Positions 46,587 to 58,054 of a stretch of DNA of 64,000 nt are shown here, in pieces (the stretch's first letter is position 1; every line of letters starts with the position of its first letter). The translations under genes were made by a program, and so were the position numbers. Origin of the DNA: Apostichopus japonicus. Taxonomy: Eukaryota > Echinodermata > Holothuroidea > Aspidochirotida > Stichopodidae. Below the pieces are notes generated by a model. It saw only the letters and a list, made by a program, of their open reading frames with translations, had not been told where the DNA came from and searched no databases. Location of the stretch: NCBI RefSeq assembly GCF_037975245.1, contig NC_092571.1:27048564-27112563 (forward strand), written 5' to 3'.

Positions 46587-48077
46587 TTATCTTAACATTT
46601 TAAGCATCTTGTTGCTTCTTTGTAAGACCAACATTACCCTTGACAAATGGTCAAATCGTTTCTTTAACAATGCAGCATATTCTCCATGAGATTGTGATAA
46701 TCCTGCCATTGGATTGAATGATAAATTTGTAAGATTTGGCTTCTTACGTCCAAATGCAAGTTCAAATGGGCTATAGTTACCTAACTGAGGAGAGGAAAAT
46801 GTGTTATATGCATAGGCTGATGTTGGGACAAACCGTACCCAATCCGCACCAAACTGATTTAAGTTCACTTTGAGGAAATTTGAAAGAGTCTGAATGTGTC
46901 TTTCAACCTGTAAGCTTCCATGATTGCTTACACTGATGAACTTTTGTTCAATGCCTAAAGCTTTACTTAAGAGCTCCACTAATTTTCCTGTAAGAGAAGA
47001 TGCCGCATTACTTATGATACAAGACGGTGGACCAAAGGTTGTGACTACCCTCTGCAATAATGCTTCACATATTGTTTCAGCATCAAGAGTCGTAAGAGAA
47101 ACACATACAACAAATCTAGTGATCTCATCACAAACAACCATCAAATGTTTAAATCCTGTAGCCGTTGTGGGCATAGTCTTGAAATCCAGACTAAGTCTAT
47201 CAAAAGGACGATAAGAATCAGGAATGCGAGCATGATGTTGTCTCAATTTGTCCGGTTTCTTACGGAATTCTTGACAACGGAGACATGCCTGAATATAATT
47301 ACTGATGCGTTGAAACATATTGCGCAGATAGAAATGCTGTCTAATGGTCAAATATGTACGCATTACACCCTGATGATTACTTAACAAGTCATCATGATAT
47401 CGAGATATTATCTGTTCCACCATAGTCTCAGGTACGACTAACTGAAGAGTCATCTTAGCATCATTAGTCTCATGCAAAAATATCCTGAATAACAAACTAT
47501 TACATAACAAATAATCCTCTGCTTGAGAACGAACAGTTCTAGCATGCTTAGCATTACTTGGAATAATGTCATGTGCAAGAAAATCATAAATTGGATTGTA
47601 GTAAGGACAAGTTTGTTGTTGAAATTGCAACTCTTTTACATCAAATAGCAGATCATAGTTTTTGATCAGCTTTCCTTGAATTGCCTTCATGACTTTATTC
47701 AATTCCTTTTGTTTTGGAATGTGCCCTGTAACCAAATGATCAATGTTTGTTATGACTGGCTTTGGCTGAGCAAATAATTCTGGAGGTGGTTCTCTGACTA
47801 CCTCTTGCACCCTATGTCCACTCTGATCCACTAATCTTGGCTTGGCCTTTAAGTGTTCGCTTAAATATGCGACATATTTCAGTAAATTCTTCCGCTCCAG
47901 GGGGGGGGGGGGTTGGGACGGCAATTTATGCAACTCCAAATAATCTTCAAATCCCCAAAAATGAGCTTCGGCTAAATCTGCATCAATTACATCGCCCTGA
48001 AATCGTGATGGCAAAAAATCAGTGGGCCTATGTTTCTGCATAACAGAGGTCGAAGTTTCCTCTTCACTGACAGACAT
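46587..48077 (-). pseudogene. Gypsy gag-start/integrase fusion ORF, catalytic residue changed
   Basis: A 496-codon frame. Residues 18-50 (FLPSRFQGDV, WGFEDYLELH) resemble the start of a gypsy Gag. The rest is integrase: zinc-binding His228, His235, Cys265, Cys268; the first catalytic Asp at 298 (LSLDFK); the glutamate at 392 (LQVERH). Where the second Asp is expected there is Asn357 (CIISNAASS). About 100 residues of linker join the parts. Protease, RT and RNase H, which should lie between, are absent, so an internal deletion produced an in-frame fusion. With Asp-to-Asn and missing enzymes it cannot transpose alone. Whether the long open frame is kept by selection or is only young is unknown. 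Confidence 0.8.
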
Positions 48078-48719
48078 TATGCCGAATACAATTAGGCTAG
48101 TTATGAGTATACAACATGAGCCTTGACTTATTTCAACACACTATCGACCGTAATACAAATAACAAATATGCAATACATGGACACGATTAAAATAACATAT
48201 CGGTACACTCTGATCTCAAATAGGGGTTGTTGGGATACAAATTGGCATGATTTCACACACCCTTAAGTTTAACTAAGAACTGGTAGTGGAACTGCAAACG
48301 ATGATTGAAATCCCTCGGTTAGCAGTAGTAGTAGCGGCAGGTAGTAGCAGGTAGGCCTACATCTTGTAATAACTGCAGATTCGTTCGCCGTTAACATCGG
48401 GTAGAGTCTAGGCTTAGATCGCGAAAATGTTCAGTTCTGATGTTTAGAGCTGTAGTATTCTACGTACTAGTTGCGCGAATGTTCAAACGCGAACTGCATG
48501 CTGGGTTGATTAACGTTAGTGTACAGATCAGTGGTTCCGGCATCCGTTGTACAGACTTAGGCTAGTATAGGCTGACATCCCTCGTAGAATGTGTATGTTA
48601 GGCAATGTCGTGAACATGCGTTGTGTTCCTCGCTAGGTCTTCGGCCAAAAAAATCTCCTGTTCGTTATTGATCGTAACGAACGAAAGTTGTGAAAAGTTC
48701 CGTTACCGTTTTGTTCCTG

Positions 48720-48742
48720 AAGAAAGCAACCGATCTCCACCA
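48720..48742 (-). promoter_or_regulatory. Primer-binding site of the gypsy element
   Basis: Directly after the 5' LTR on the minus strand: TGGTGGAGATCGGTTGC. TGG pairs with the CCA end of a tRNA. I cannot name the tRNA. Confidence 0.7.
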
Positions 48743-49453
48743 TGTAATATTGTGGCGAGCCCGCTCCTCCGATAGTAATACTATATCGGGACTCGCGATA
48801 GAAAGGTACTGGGGTTATCTTGATGCCGTATTTATGCTTCTTCAGGAGATGTCTCGAACGGGAGAAAACAATGAGTTCACAGAAAAACAATTTGACGAGA
48901 TAGGATTTGATTATTGTTTCGGTATAATTTCTTCTCTGTCGATTCTCTTACAAATAAAACAAAATTACAATGATTTGACTCCGTCAATTACGCAATTAGA
49001 AGGAGTGATGAAATGGTGACGAAGCAATGACGAAGCGACGAACTGATGACGGAGTGATAAATTTGCGAACCCATGCCGCCTTTTATACCTTACTTCTATA
49101 AAATCCCACTGCGTACAATCAGTAGGCAGCCAATAACCTGACCATCCTGTATTAACGTAACGATATAAAAATAAGTGCGCTGGCACTGACCTGCCCAGAT
49201 TGGTTGGGAGTTTGGAAGTCCCTCCCTTTTCTTTGGAAACTTCCATACCACGTGAGAGAACCTTCTCGAATGTTCCACAGACATAATGGAATCTATTTTG
49301 GGAAAAGGGCCTGTACCAAGATTCAATAAGATAGTTAAAACTTCTCGTGGGAAAACTGAATCCATGACCTAGATAAATATATAAGAGGCCTGTAAGGTGT
49401 CTCGATGGAGTTTTTCGGTAACATCAAAGAGGCAGTATTACTATTTCATAACA
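48743..49453 (-). repeat. 5' LTR of the gypsy element
   Basis: 711 bp, direct copy of 43828-44538. An 85-codon frame overlapping it is shared with the other LTR and is not a gene. Confidence 0.93.
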
Positions 49454-49457
49454 CTGG

Positions 49458-50182
49458 GTATGCAGCGCTGTTAGCGTTACGTAACGTTACGCAGTATCGT
49501 TAACGTTACGTAAGACTAAGTAAGAGGAATTCACTTACTATTGTTCTGTACACTTGAATTTGAAAGTATCCATGAGGTTGTCATTTTGCTTTGGAGCCTC
49601 GAGCAAGTAAGTAGCCCAAGTCGTGTTGGTCTGTTGGTGGCTAAGTTTCTTAGCGTTAGAATTGCAGTGTGTAACGTTCGTGCTACAACTTAGTACACCT
49701 TACAAATTCAATTCAAGTCAATGCTAGGTGCTAACGTTAGTTAGACTGGTTGTACCTTATTAGGCCTAGGGGCCTACCCACAGGGTTAATTTCTAGGCAT
49801 TCACATATATTTTATTGTCTGTCCCACAGGGAGCTAATACAGACAAGTTATCATTACCATTGAAATATTATCATATTTGAATAAGTATTAGTAATAGTGA
49901 TACTATTACTGTGAAATAGTTGCCCACAGGGTCTATGTGCATGGAATACATTTTCCGCCCACAGGGTTTTTTGGAGAAATTTTACTACGCCTCTTAAGGC
50001 TAAAGTTAGTATGGAGTCAAAATCGGAGCATTTTCCGATCACACATGGTTCTTCCCTTGACAATGATATAGCTTCTCCATCTGGGAAGGTACTAGCGGTA
50101 CTAGTAGGCCTACGCCTGATAATAACCAGCTAAAATACAACGTTATGCAGATGCAGAATCAAATGCGAACTTTGATCCAAAA
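49458..50182 (+). other. DIRS 5' untranslated region with CCCACAGGG repeats
   Basis: Follows the gypsy insertion site. Contains palindromic GTTACGTAAC-rich sequence (about 49475-49515). CCCACAGGG occurs four times (near 49778, 49824, 49922, 49960). Confidence 0.6.
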
Positions 50183-51106
50183 ATGAATCCAGGTAAAACA
50201 CCTGAGAAAATTCTGTCTGTAGACACAAACATTGATATTGCATCTACTCATGATTTTGAGGATGCGATTGATTTGGACTGTGAGGATGATATTCAAGACC
50301 TGCTTAATGCAGCAGAGGTGGATTCCTCTGACCCACTGGGTGAGGTGATTTCAGTTAAAGATAATTCTTCTGAAGTATCCATACTCAATTCTCTTGTTTC
50401 TGATTTGAACTATGATTCAATAACTGGCAGTAATGTTGTTGAATCACTTGCCAAAGTGGTGGACAACATGTGTAGTCGCATATTGCCTCAGACAAAGTTT
50501 AAAGAGAAATTAGACAAGTACCCAAGACCGGGTAACATAAGTGCTTTGCAAGTTACCCAGGTGAATCAATTGGTGTGGGATAACCTTCAACCCGCCACTA
50601 AATCCAGAGACTTGTCTATCCAAAAAATCCAAAACGTCAATGTAAAAGCAATGATCGTTTTGACTACTCTCTTTAATGAGATGATAGTGCGAAAATCTGG
50701 CTTAGATCAAGAAAATTTAATGGCTAAGCTAACAGATGCCCTTGCTTTGATGGGTATGAACAGCATACAAGTGAATACACTTCGTAAAGACTTAATTAAA
50801 CCAGAAATTAAGACTGACTTTAAGGCCATCTGTTCGTAAGGCGAACCAAGTTCCACTTTTCTCTTTGGTGAAGATGTTTCGCAACAGATAAGAGACATAG
50901 TTAATGCCAACAGATTAAGCAAACGGTGCCTTGCACAAATGGGAGGCAGGGCTAGAGGCTATATGCGGTTTAGAGGCTCAGGCAGACCCAAAAGATGTGC
51001 ATTTCGTGGAAACTGGAGATACCAGCCTTTTTTGGGCCGGCGCCATGTGCCGTACAACAACTTCAGGCAGGCGCAGACAAATCCGGCAAAAATACAGAAA
51101 CGTTAA
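50183..51106 (+). pseudogene. DIRS gag-like ORF with one in-frame stop
   Basis: The ATG frame starts MNPGKTPEKI and has the acidic FEDAIDLDCEDDIQDLL region and a helical middle (LDKYPRPGNISAL, TKSRDLSIQKIQ, LTDALALMG) typical of DIRS ORF1. A TAA at 50837-50839 ends it after 218 codons, but the same frame continues with FLFGEDVSQQIRDIV, an Arg/Gly-rich stretch (GGRARGYMRFRGSGRPKR) and a normal end at about 51106. Known DIRS ORF1 proteins share this layout, so the TAA is a disabling mutation, or less likely a readthrough site. Confidence 0.75.
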
Positions 51107-51169
51107 AAGGTGAGTTCAGATTGCATTAATAACACCTTTGTTGCTGGTAGATTAAAAGAGTATCTGCCT

Positions 51170-52101
51170 TAGTGGCAGACAATTACAGATGACAATGTAA
51201 TTCTTAAATGTGTAATGGGTGAGATAGATTTTGATGAAAACAAGCCAATTAATTTCTCTAAATCCAAAGGTGTCCACCATTAAACAAAGCTGAAGATGAG
51301 CTTTTACAACTGGAAATTAAAAAAAACTATTAAGTAAGAGGGTTCTTGAGGAGACTTCTCATGTAGAAGGAGAATTTATATCCTCTGTATTTTTAAGGCC
51401 CAAGCCAGAAGGCTCCTTCCGCATAATTTTAAATTTGAAGAATTTAAATGAAAGTGTTAAATATTACCATTTCAAAATGGACTCTTTGCAGGCTGCCCTT
51501 AGACTTATGGAACCCAAATGTTTTATGGCATCCATAGATTTAAAAGATGCATATTTCTCTGTCGTAGTAAATAATTCCAGCAGGAAATACCTTAGACTTT
51601 TGTATAAGGATCATTTGTTCCAATATACATGTCTCCCAAATGGCCTGGCTTCTGCCCCTTGGATATTTACTAAGGTCCTTAAACCTGTACTAGCAGAATT
51701 AAGGAAAATGGGCTTTCATTGTTTGAGTTACATAGATGACATTTTCATACAAGCAAAAACAAAAGAAGAGTGTACTTATGCAGTAACTATGGCAGCTGCC
51801 CTTTTCCAGAGGTTAGGATTTGTAATTCATCCAGACAAATCTGTGATGGAACCAAGGAGAAAAGTTGGTCTTCTTGGGGTTTATGCTCGATTCCAACCTC
51901 ATGACAATTAAACCCAAACCTGAAAGAATAAGAAATGCACTTTCAGAAATTTTGAAATTCAAGATAATGCCCAGGAAAAGTGTCAGAGAGTTGGCACGTG
52001 TCATAAGCATTTTGGTCTCATTCTTCCCTGGGGTCAAGTATGGTCCGTTGTATTATAAATGTTTGGAAACTGTTAAAAAGTTTGTCCTTAAAGATTGGTA
52101 A
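51170..52101 (+). pseudogene. DIRS reverse transcriptase, frameshifted
   Basis: Fragment 51435-51911 carries SIDLKDAY (catalytic Asp), CLPNGLASAP and the YIDD box (residues 99-102). An earlier part (51165-51430) has TITDDNVIL and GEFISSVFLRPKPEG-like sequence spread over frames with stops. The motif LGFML...PGVKYGPLYYK (51865-52101) follows after another shift. YIDD and LPNGLASAP are diagnostic for DIRS-type RT. The enzyme would reverse-transcribe the element RNA; this copy cannot make it whole. Confidence 0.8.
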
Positions 52102-52812
52102 AGGGGACTTTGAAGCACAAGTCTATATGACACCTGATGCTTATAAGGAATTATCTTGGTGGGAAGAAAACCTTCTGGGTGCATTCAATCATATTTTAAC
52201 CCCTGATCCAGACATAACCATAGAAACAGATTCCTCTTCCATTGGTTGGGGTGCTTACTGCCCACCTTTTCAACCAAAGCCCAAGGTAAATGGGGTGAAC
52301 GAGATAAGAAGTTTCACATTAATGTGCAGGAGCTGATAGCTATTTAGAATGCACTTTCAGTCCTGACAGGTGAAATGAATAACATACATATCAGAATTGT
52401 CACTGATAATTCAACTTCCGTTGACTACATATGGGCTATGGGTGAAACTCATTCCGTCCATTGCAATAAAGTGGCTAAAAATGATTTGGGAATGGGTTGT
52501 GTCTCGGAATATATATCTTGTTTCCATTTACCAGGGAAAGATGATCTTTCCGCTGACAAATTATCAAGAGATTTTAAAAACAACATAGAATGGCAGTTAC
52601 AGCCAAATATTTTCAAAGCAATTTGTGCATTGTGGGGAAACCCACAGATAGACTTGTTTGCCTCTATTACAAATAAGCAATTGAATTCTTTTGTGTCCTG
52701 GAAACCACACCAGGATGCATTGCACGTAGATGCATTCTCATTTAATTGGCATGAATATTATTTCTATGCTTTTCCTCCGTTTGCTTTGATTGCCAGAGTT
52801 CTAAGGGGGTGA
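52040..52812 (+). pseudogene. DIRS RNase H and downstream domain, frameshifted
   Basis: 52040-52336 encodes SWWEENL and TIETDSSSIGWGAY (the RNase H Asp box). 52375-52812 encodes RIVTDNSTSVDYI and HLPGKDDLSADKLSR (further RNase H boxes), then QIDLFASITNKQLNSFVSW and HEYYFYAFPPFALIARVL. That DLFAS...AFPPF region is characteristic of DIRS pol. There are stops and shifts between the pieces. Confidence 0.8.
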
Positions 52813-53155
52813 TCATAATACCATTATGGCCAACGCAGACGTGGTATACCAAGCTTTTCTCAATGACCATAGCTACGCTCAGGCTACTGCCGAAGGGGAA
52901 AATGTGCTACAACTACCAAATGTCCCAAATAAAGTATACCCGCTCCATCAAAAGCTGCAGCTTCTAGCATGTGCCATCTCAGGTAGAGATTCAGACGTAG
53001 TAACATTCCAGAGGACACTGCCAGCATTTTGTTGGCGTCGTGGAGAGACTCAACCAAAAAACAGTATCAGTCTTACCATGCAAAGTGGGTGCAGTTCTGT
53101 TCTCGGAGAAAAATTGATTCATTTTGCCCAACTATAACTCAAGTGTTAAAAATAT

Positions 53156-53922
53156 TTGACTTATTTGTTCAAGCTGGATCTAAGCTATAGCACAATTAAC
53201 ACAGCTCGTTCATCTTTGTCAGCGTTGTTGGATTACAATAACAATATTTCTGTGGGAAGTCACAGACTTGTAATTCGATTCATGAAAGGAGTGTTTGAAC
53301 TTCGACCGCCAAAGCCAAGATACAAAGAGACTTGGGATATTTCTACTGTTCTAGTGTATTTGCGATCACTATTCCCTACGGATGTGTTATCGCTTAAGCA
53401 CTTGACCCTTAAGTTAATTATGCTCATTGCATTAGTTACAGCACAACGTTTGCAAACATTGAAAGCACTTGACATAAGTAATATGCACTTGAAAGAACAT
53501 GAGGTTGTATTTGTAATACCCAATCTTCTTAAAAAATCACGGCCAGGTAGAAGGCAATTACAGGTTGTTTTACCATCCTATAGGCATGATGTAAATTTAG
53601 ACGTTTATTAATTACTGGTTCACTATATAAATGTAACAAAACATATTAGAGGCAATGGTAACAACTTTTTATTACATATGCTCAACTCCACAGACCTGCA
53701 TCGAAAGATACCTTATCCCGCTGGCTACGGGAGGTTATGCAGGGTAGTGGAATTGGTGTAAAGAAATACAGTGCACATAGCACAAGGTCTGCAGCGGTAT
53801 CTGCCGCTGATAGGAAAAATGTACCTATAGAGGTTATACTTGAAACAGCTGGATGGGCATCAGAAGGTACTTTTGCCAGGTTTTATAATACACCTTTGGA
53901 GAGACTCCCATGTTTTTGCTGA
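53156..53922 (+). pseudogene. DIRS tyrosine recombinase, frameshifted
   Basis: 53156-53611 gives an N-terminal SAM-like part (STINTARSSLSALL) and the first catalytic Arg (R98 in TAQRLQTLK). 53737-53922 gives H14-x-x-R17 (SAHSTRSAA), Trp40 (ETAGWASEGTF) and the nucleophile Tyr50 (ARFYNTPLE). All expected catalytic residues are encoded, but in two frames separated by about 125 bp with a stop at 53609. In DIRS elements this enzyme integrates a circular DNA copy without duplicating the target. Confidence 0.85.
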
Positions 53923-54181
53923 CTCTATTCTAAAATAAGTACAGTATTGCTATTTCCATAGGTAGTATGGATCTCCCTTGCTGATTATAACTGAACTTTG
54001 AAACAGACGAAGAAGGAAGTAACTCTTTTTTTCATATATTTTATTAAAGTACAGAGTGTACATCTTCTTTGTGCCCTAAGCAGGGCTACAGTGTTTTAGT
54101 TGTGAAGTACTAAGCAATACAGCTGGTATACCTTGGATAACTGTGTTTGTCTTTTTGTTATACTCTGAACACTGCTTAAAG

Positions 54182-54505
54182 TCTCACGTAAGACCTCAGT
54201 GTAGTGGAATGGCGACGTAGAATCGCCAAATTGAACGAATCCCTAGGATGAAGTTTGATTAAGATTCTACCGAGACATTACACAAACGGAGGGATTACGT
54301 GCCCTCCCACTTATTATTAAGATTACTCACATTATCTTACAGCCCTCCCTGATATAATGTGTTCTATAGCATGACAGCCTTTAAAAACTGAAGTCGAGAG
54401 CCGCTCATACTTTCTCACGTAATCTCTCCGTTCGTGTAATGTCTCGGTAGAATCTAAATCAAACTTCATCCTAGGGATCCGTTCAGTTTGGCGATTATGC
54501 AATCC
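54182..54505. repeat. DIRS right terminal and internal complementary region (hairpins)
   Basis: 54182-54217 and 54386-54421 are inverse to the left terminus at 43612-43685. 54222-54305 and 54415-54500 are inverse to each other (ATCCCTAGGATGAAGTTTGA; ACGGAG-GATTACGTG). Confidence 0.75.
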
Positions 54506-57500
54506 TTTCGGAAGCGACGAGAAATGATGGTGCTAATCGATATTAGCGATTACAAATTTCCAGAACATACGTGAAGCCGGTATTCAAGTGACGGGAAGTT
54601 ATTTTTAGCATTTGACCGGATATCGTTGACCAATAAACGTTGAACTATCGGTCGTATCTTCGAGACATGGATGTTTCTCCATTTTATTTCGTCAGAATTC
54701 CTGGAAAAGAACTTTCGGGAGATGAAACCCCGGCTGTATAGGTACAGCATTAGGTTAAAATTATAAGCAGGCGCGGAGAGTATGTGGGTGGATAGGGGGG
54801 GGGGGGGAGTCATAGAGGCAGTGTCGGACACATAAATCCTCTGAAAAAGTGTGCTCACTTAGGGCGGAATCATTCGGTTTTCAGTTATCAACTTATCTTT
54901 CGCTGTTAGATGTAAACACTTGGATTCTCTCGATCTTGGCGATTTGACAGATACACGAGTCAAATTTCTGGCCTATTCCGAAATGGTAGAGTAGACACAC
55001 TGCATAAAAATGCACGATTCCATAAAGAATGGGCTCTTATTATAACAGTATCTAACAGTTTTAAATTTTCCTTAATTTAATATAGGTCGCATTGGTGTTG
55101 CAAATGCAACAGAATATCGATAAACAATGAATCATTTTACGACAAGTACTTACATTGTGTCACCAAAAACACTCCGTCCGTCACGACGTACTTGGGATAT
55201 ATCAATGAAATACCAATACGTCCGATGAAAAACCTTCTTGTCAGCACTGTGCAACTATGAATACTGGCCTATAGCTCAATCGCCATTATCAATTCCGAAC
55301 ATATATAAGCAATATGGAAGCTTGTATGGAACATGAAGTAGTGTTCTACGGAAGCGTTCAAAGGACATCCACATTGAGAGCTTATACACATTGCATCTGA
55401 AAAAGACTGTTTGCACACTATTTCCTGTTAAAACGTTACAAAAATGAAAATAAATTTTTATACCGGCAAAGCAGTAAAATTGCCATTTACACACATGATT
55501 CCAAGTACTGGTTCGCAAACGACAATTTTTTTATTTTGTGCCGTTTTGCAGATTTAGTACATCTGTTCATGACGGTAATATAAAGAAAATTGAAATTTGG
55601 TAATATGATGTCCGTTCCACTCTTAGGTAGATTTCTATTAACTTATGATACTTTTAAGGTCACAATCACATGCAAATAATTTTCGTTTTTAGTCGCGTAA
55701 TTTTGTCGTGCAACCTGTAGGACCGTCGTCGGACTACCAATCGGGAAAACGAACTTCCAACTTCCCAGTCGAGAAAGACAATTTCGCAACTACCATGTAC
55801 GACTGAAGGCCTGGGTAAGAATGTTTAGTAGGAGCACACATACAGCGACTATTGTCCAATAATATATCTACTACTTTTCGAAGGTTCCATTTATTATCGT
55901 TGCATTTAGTAAGACGTTATATGTATCCAGCTATGTAATTCTGGAAGTTATACAAGATGCATTGCCGTGCAGATAGGAAGGTTGTCGGGTTTAGAGGGGG
56001 GGGGGGGTTGAAATAGTTCAGCAGAGGATTTTTTATTTGGACCACTACTGCCGCTATACCTACCACCGCCCCTCTCCTATTCTACTGCATTCTTACGTAT
56101 TTATTACCAAAACCTTGATTAGTGCTACATCAATAGACCTAACTGATGGCCTAAATATACACAACATAATGCATCATTTGACATCTAATTTATTCCGGTG
56201 ATATCCCACAACTCACGAAACACACAAGATTACCGCAGGGCAATGCTCCATCCATTATAAATCATTCCTTCGTCTCTAACCCTCCCATTATAGGGTTTAG
56301 GCTCATACCTTAATCAGTCGATGGCATTTTGAATTTATCATTATTGACTAACACGACCTTTCGTGTGAGCTTTATATAGAAACTTAAAACTTAAAGCCTT
56401 AATGTGTTTCATAATGCACCATTTGGTGTCTAACACAGACACCAAGGTTGTTGACTTCAATGACCCACATCAGCACTCTTCACTTTATAGAACACTTCAT
56501 TCACATGTGGCCCTGCCATAGAGGTTCATGTAACTATCTAAACTAGACAGGGAATTCTAGTGAGGCATTTATTAGCAAAAGCTTGCATTGAGAGCAAATG
56601 TAATGCATGTTACGAGATCATGATTACTAACTCAAAATAGCCACCCAACTGTCTTGGCTAAAAACTGCTGCTTATGATGGCGCTCTTTTGTAAAACTTTT
56701 CAATAATGGTTCGCTGGAATCAACATTAATATAATATAATATAAATGACCTAGTTATTTTGTAGATTGTCTGATAGTACAAATATGGTAGTTATTGATCT
56801 GTTTTGTTCACTGGAAATCCGAATGATACATACTTTAAACTACATGGACTTAAAGAGAATAGGTAAAGGTATTCTAAATTATCTTTAGTATGTGAAACAG
56901 CCTTACTATGAATCATACATTCAAGTTGTCAAGTTGATAGAAAGTGTCACTTGAAAATGTATTATTAATGGCTGTAATATTATGATATGATGACCAACTA
57001 AACTACTTTTTTTAGCTCTTGATTACCATATACTGTACCACATAACATATGTTTACAGCATGTTACATGCATAGTCATGCCTCTTGTCACCGTGCCTTCT
57101 GGGCGGTGCCTTCAAATACATTTCTGTAAGACTATATAAGTGTCTTGTCTTTATTTGAACAATTCCGATCCACATACTTCTTTGGTAACATAACAATGCC
57201 CAATGTCTTCAGTGTGTACAGTATGTTGAATTTTTAAGCCCTAATTTGGTGGCAGTCGCCTCGTCAGTACAAGAAATAAAATGTTTATTTAATCTGCTGA
57301 TTTAACAGTATAGCCTATTCGTTTTTGTTCAACAACAAATAACAGCGAACACAGTTCATTAACTGATTAACAGTGTAACATATGTCTAGATTGCAAGCAA
57401 GGGGTGGAAGATGGGGTGGGGACGGGGGGGGGGCTATCTTACAGAGAGATCATTCATGTAAGATACAACAGTGTGCTGTATTAATAAATTACTAATGTTG

Positions 57501-58054
57501 TGAGAGTTCTAGCAAATCACATGTGACGAGAATCACGCGATCTTCAAATTCGTATGCGGTCGTTAAATATGTGTTACTTGCTTGGTAGCAACGTTAACGT
57601 CAGGTTCAAAGGTACGTGCATCAAGAAATATGTGCAGCATATAGACATATCGTAAGAGTGCTAGCTTACATGCTACATGTCATGCGCAAAAGGTATTAAT
57701 GGTTCAACATAAGGAGCCACTGTTGATGAAACATAGGCGTGTTTACTAAATGTCTATTAATACCCTGGGGCAAATTATGATATTGACGTTATTTGTTATC
57801 TTGTGGCATGAGGATTATAGTACAGCAGTAGCTCTAATGCTTGTAGCAGGTATTTAATAGAAGACTGCACTGATAACAGGAGGTCCTATTTTAGATTCGC
57901 GAATCAGTGCACAACTTTCACGATTGACATGTCAGCTGATATATTGATTTCGCTAAGCAGGACCTATTAAATTCGGCATGAATAATCTTTTCCAAGCAAA
58001 GATAACGCAGGTCGAAATAACCGAGACTTTGTCTGTCTTGTTCTCTGTAGTTCC
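54506..58054. other. No supported gene
   Basis: About 3.5 kb with G-runs at about 54796, 55996 and 57424 and only short frames. I see no conserved domain, tRNA or clear repeat. Confidence 0.4.

Larger units (their letters stand above)
43828..49453 (-). mobile_element. Ty3/gypsy-type LTR retrotransposon, internally deleted, nested in the DIRS element
   Basis: Two 711-bp direct LTRs (43828-44538 and 48743-49453). Target duplication CTGG on both sides (43824-43827, 49454-49457). Coding is on the minus strand, so 48743-49453 is the 5' LTR. The primer-binding site next to it reads TGGTGGAGATCGGTTGC, and the polypurine tract before the 3' LTR reads AAAAGATTGAGGGGGA. Between them lie a short gag-like start fused to integrase, a GPY/F-like segment and a C-terminal extension. 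Protease, RT and RNase H are missing. Confidence 0.9.
43610..54505 (+). mobile_element. DIRS-type (tyrosine recombinase) retroelement, split by a gypsy insertion
   Basis: Plus-strand order is gag-like ORF (50183), RT (about 51170-52100), RNase H (52040-52600), a DIRS-specific region, then tyrosine recombinase (53156-53922). The left terminal repeat at about 43612-43685 has its inverse at the right: CTCGCCATTCCACTACACT against AGTGTAGTGGAATGGCGA (54200-54217), and TTACGTGAGAAAGTATGAGC against GCTCATACTTTCTCACGTAA (54402-54421). A further inverted pair (54222-54305 with 54415-54500) makes a complex hairpin end. Inverted ends plus an internal complementary region are the DIRS arrangement. The copy has several stops and frameshifts. 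Confidence 0.85.

Noticed and set aside
54550-54858. 102-codon minus-strand frame
   Set aside because: Includes a translated poly-G/C run (TPPPP) and has no similarity to known domains or to the neighbouring element.
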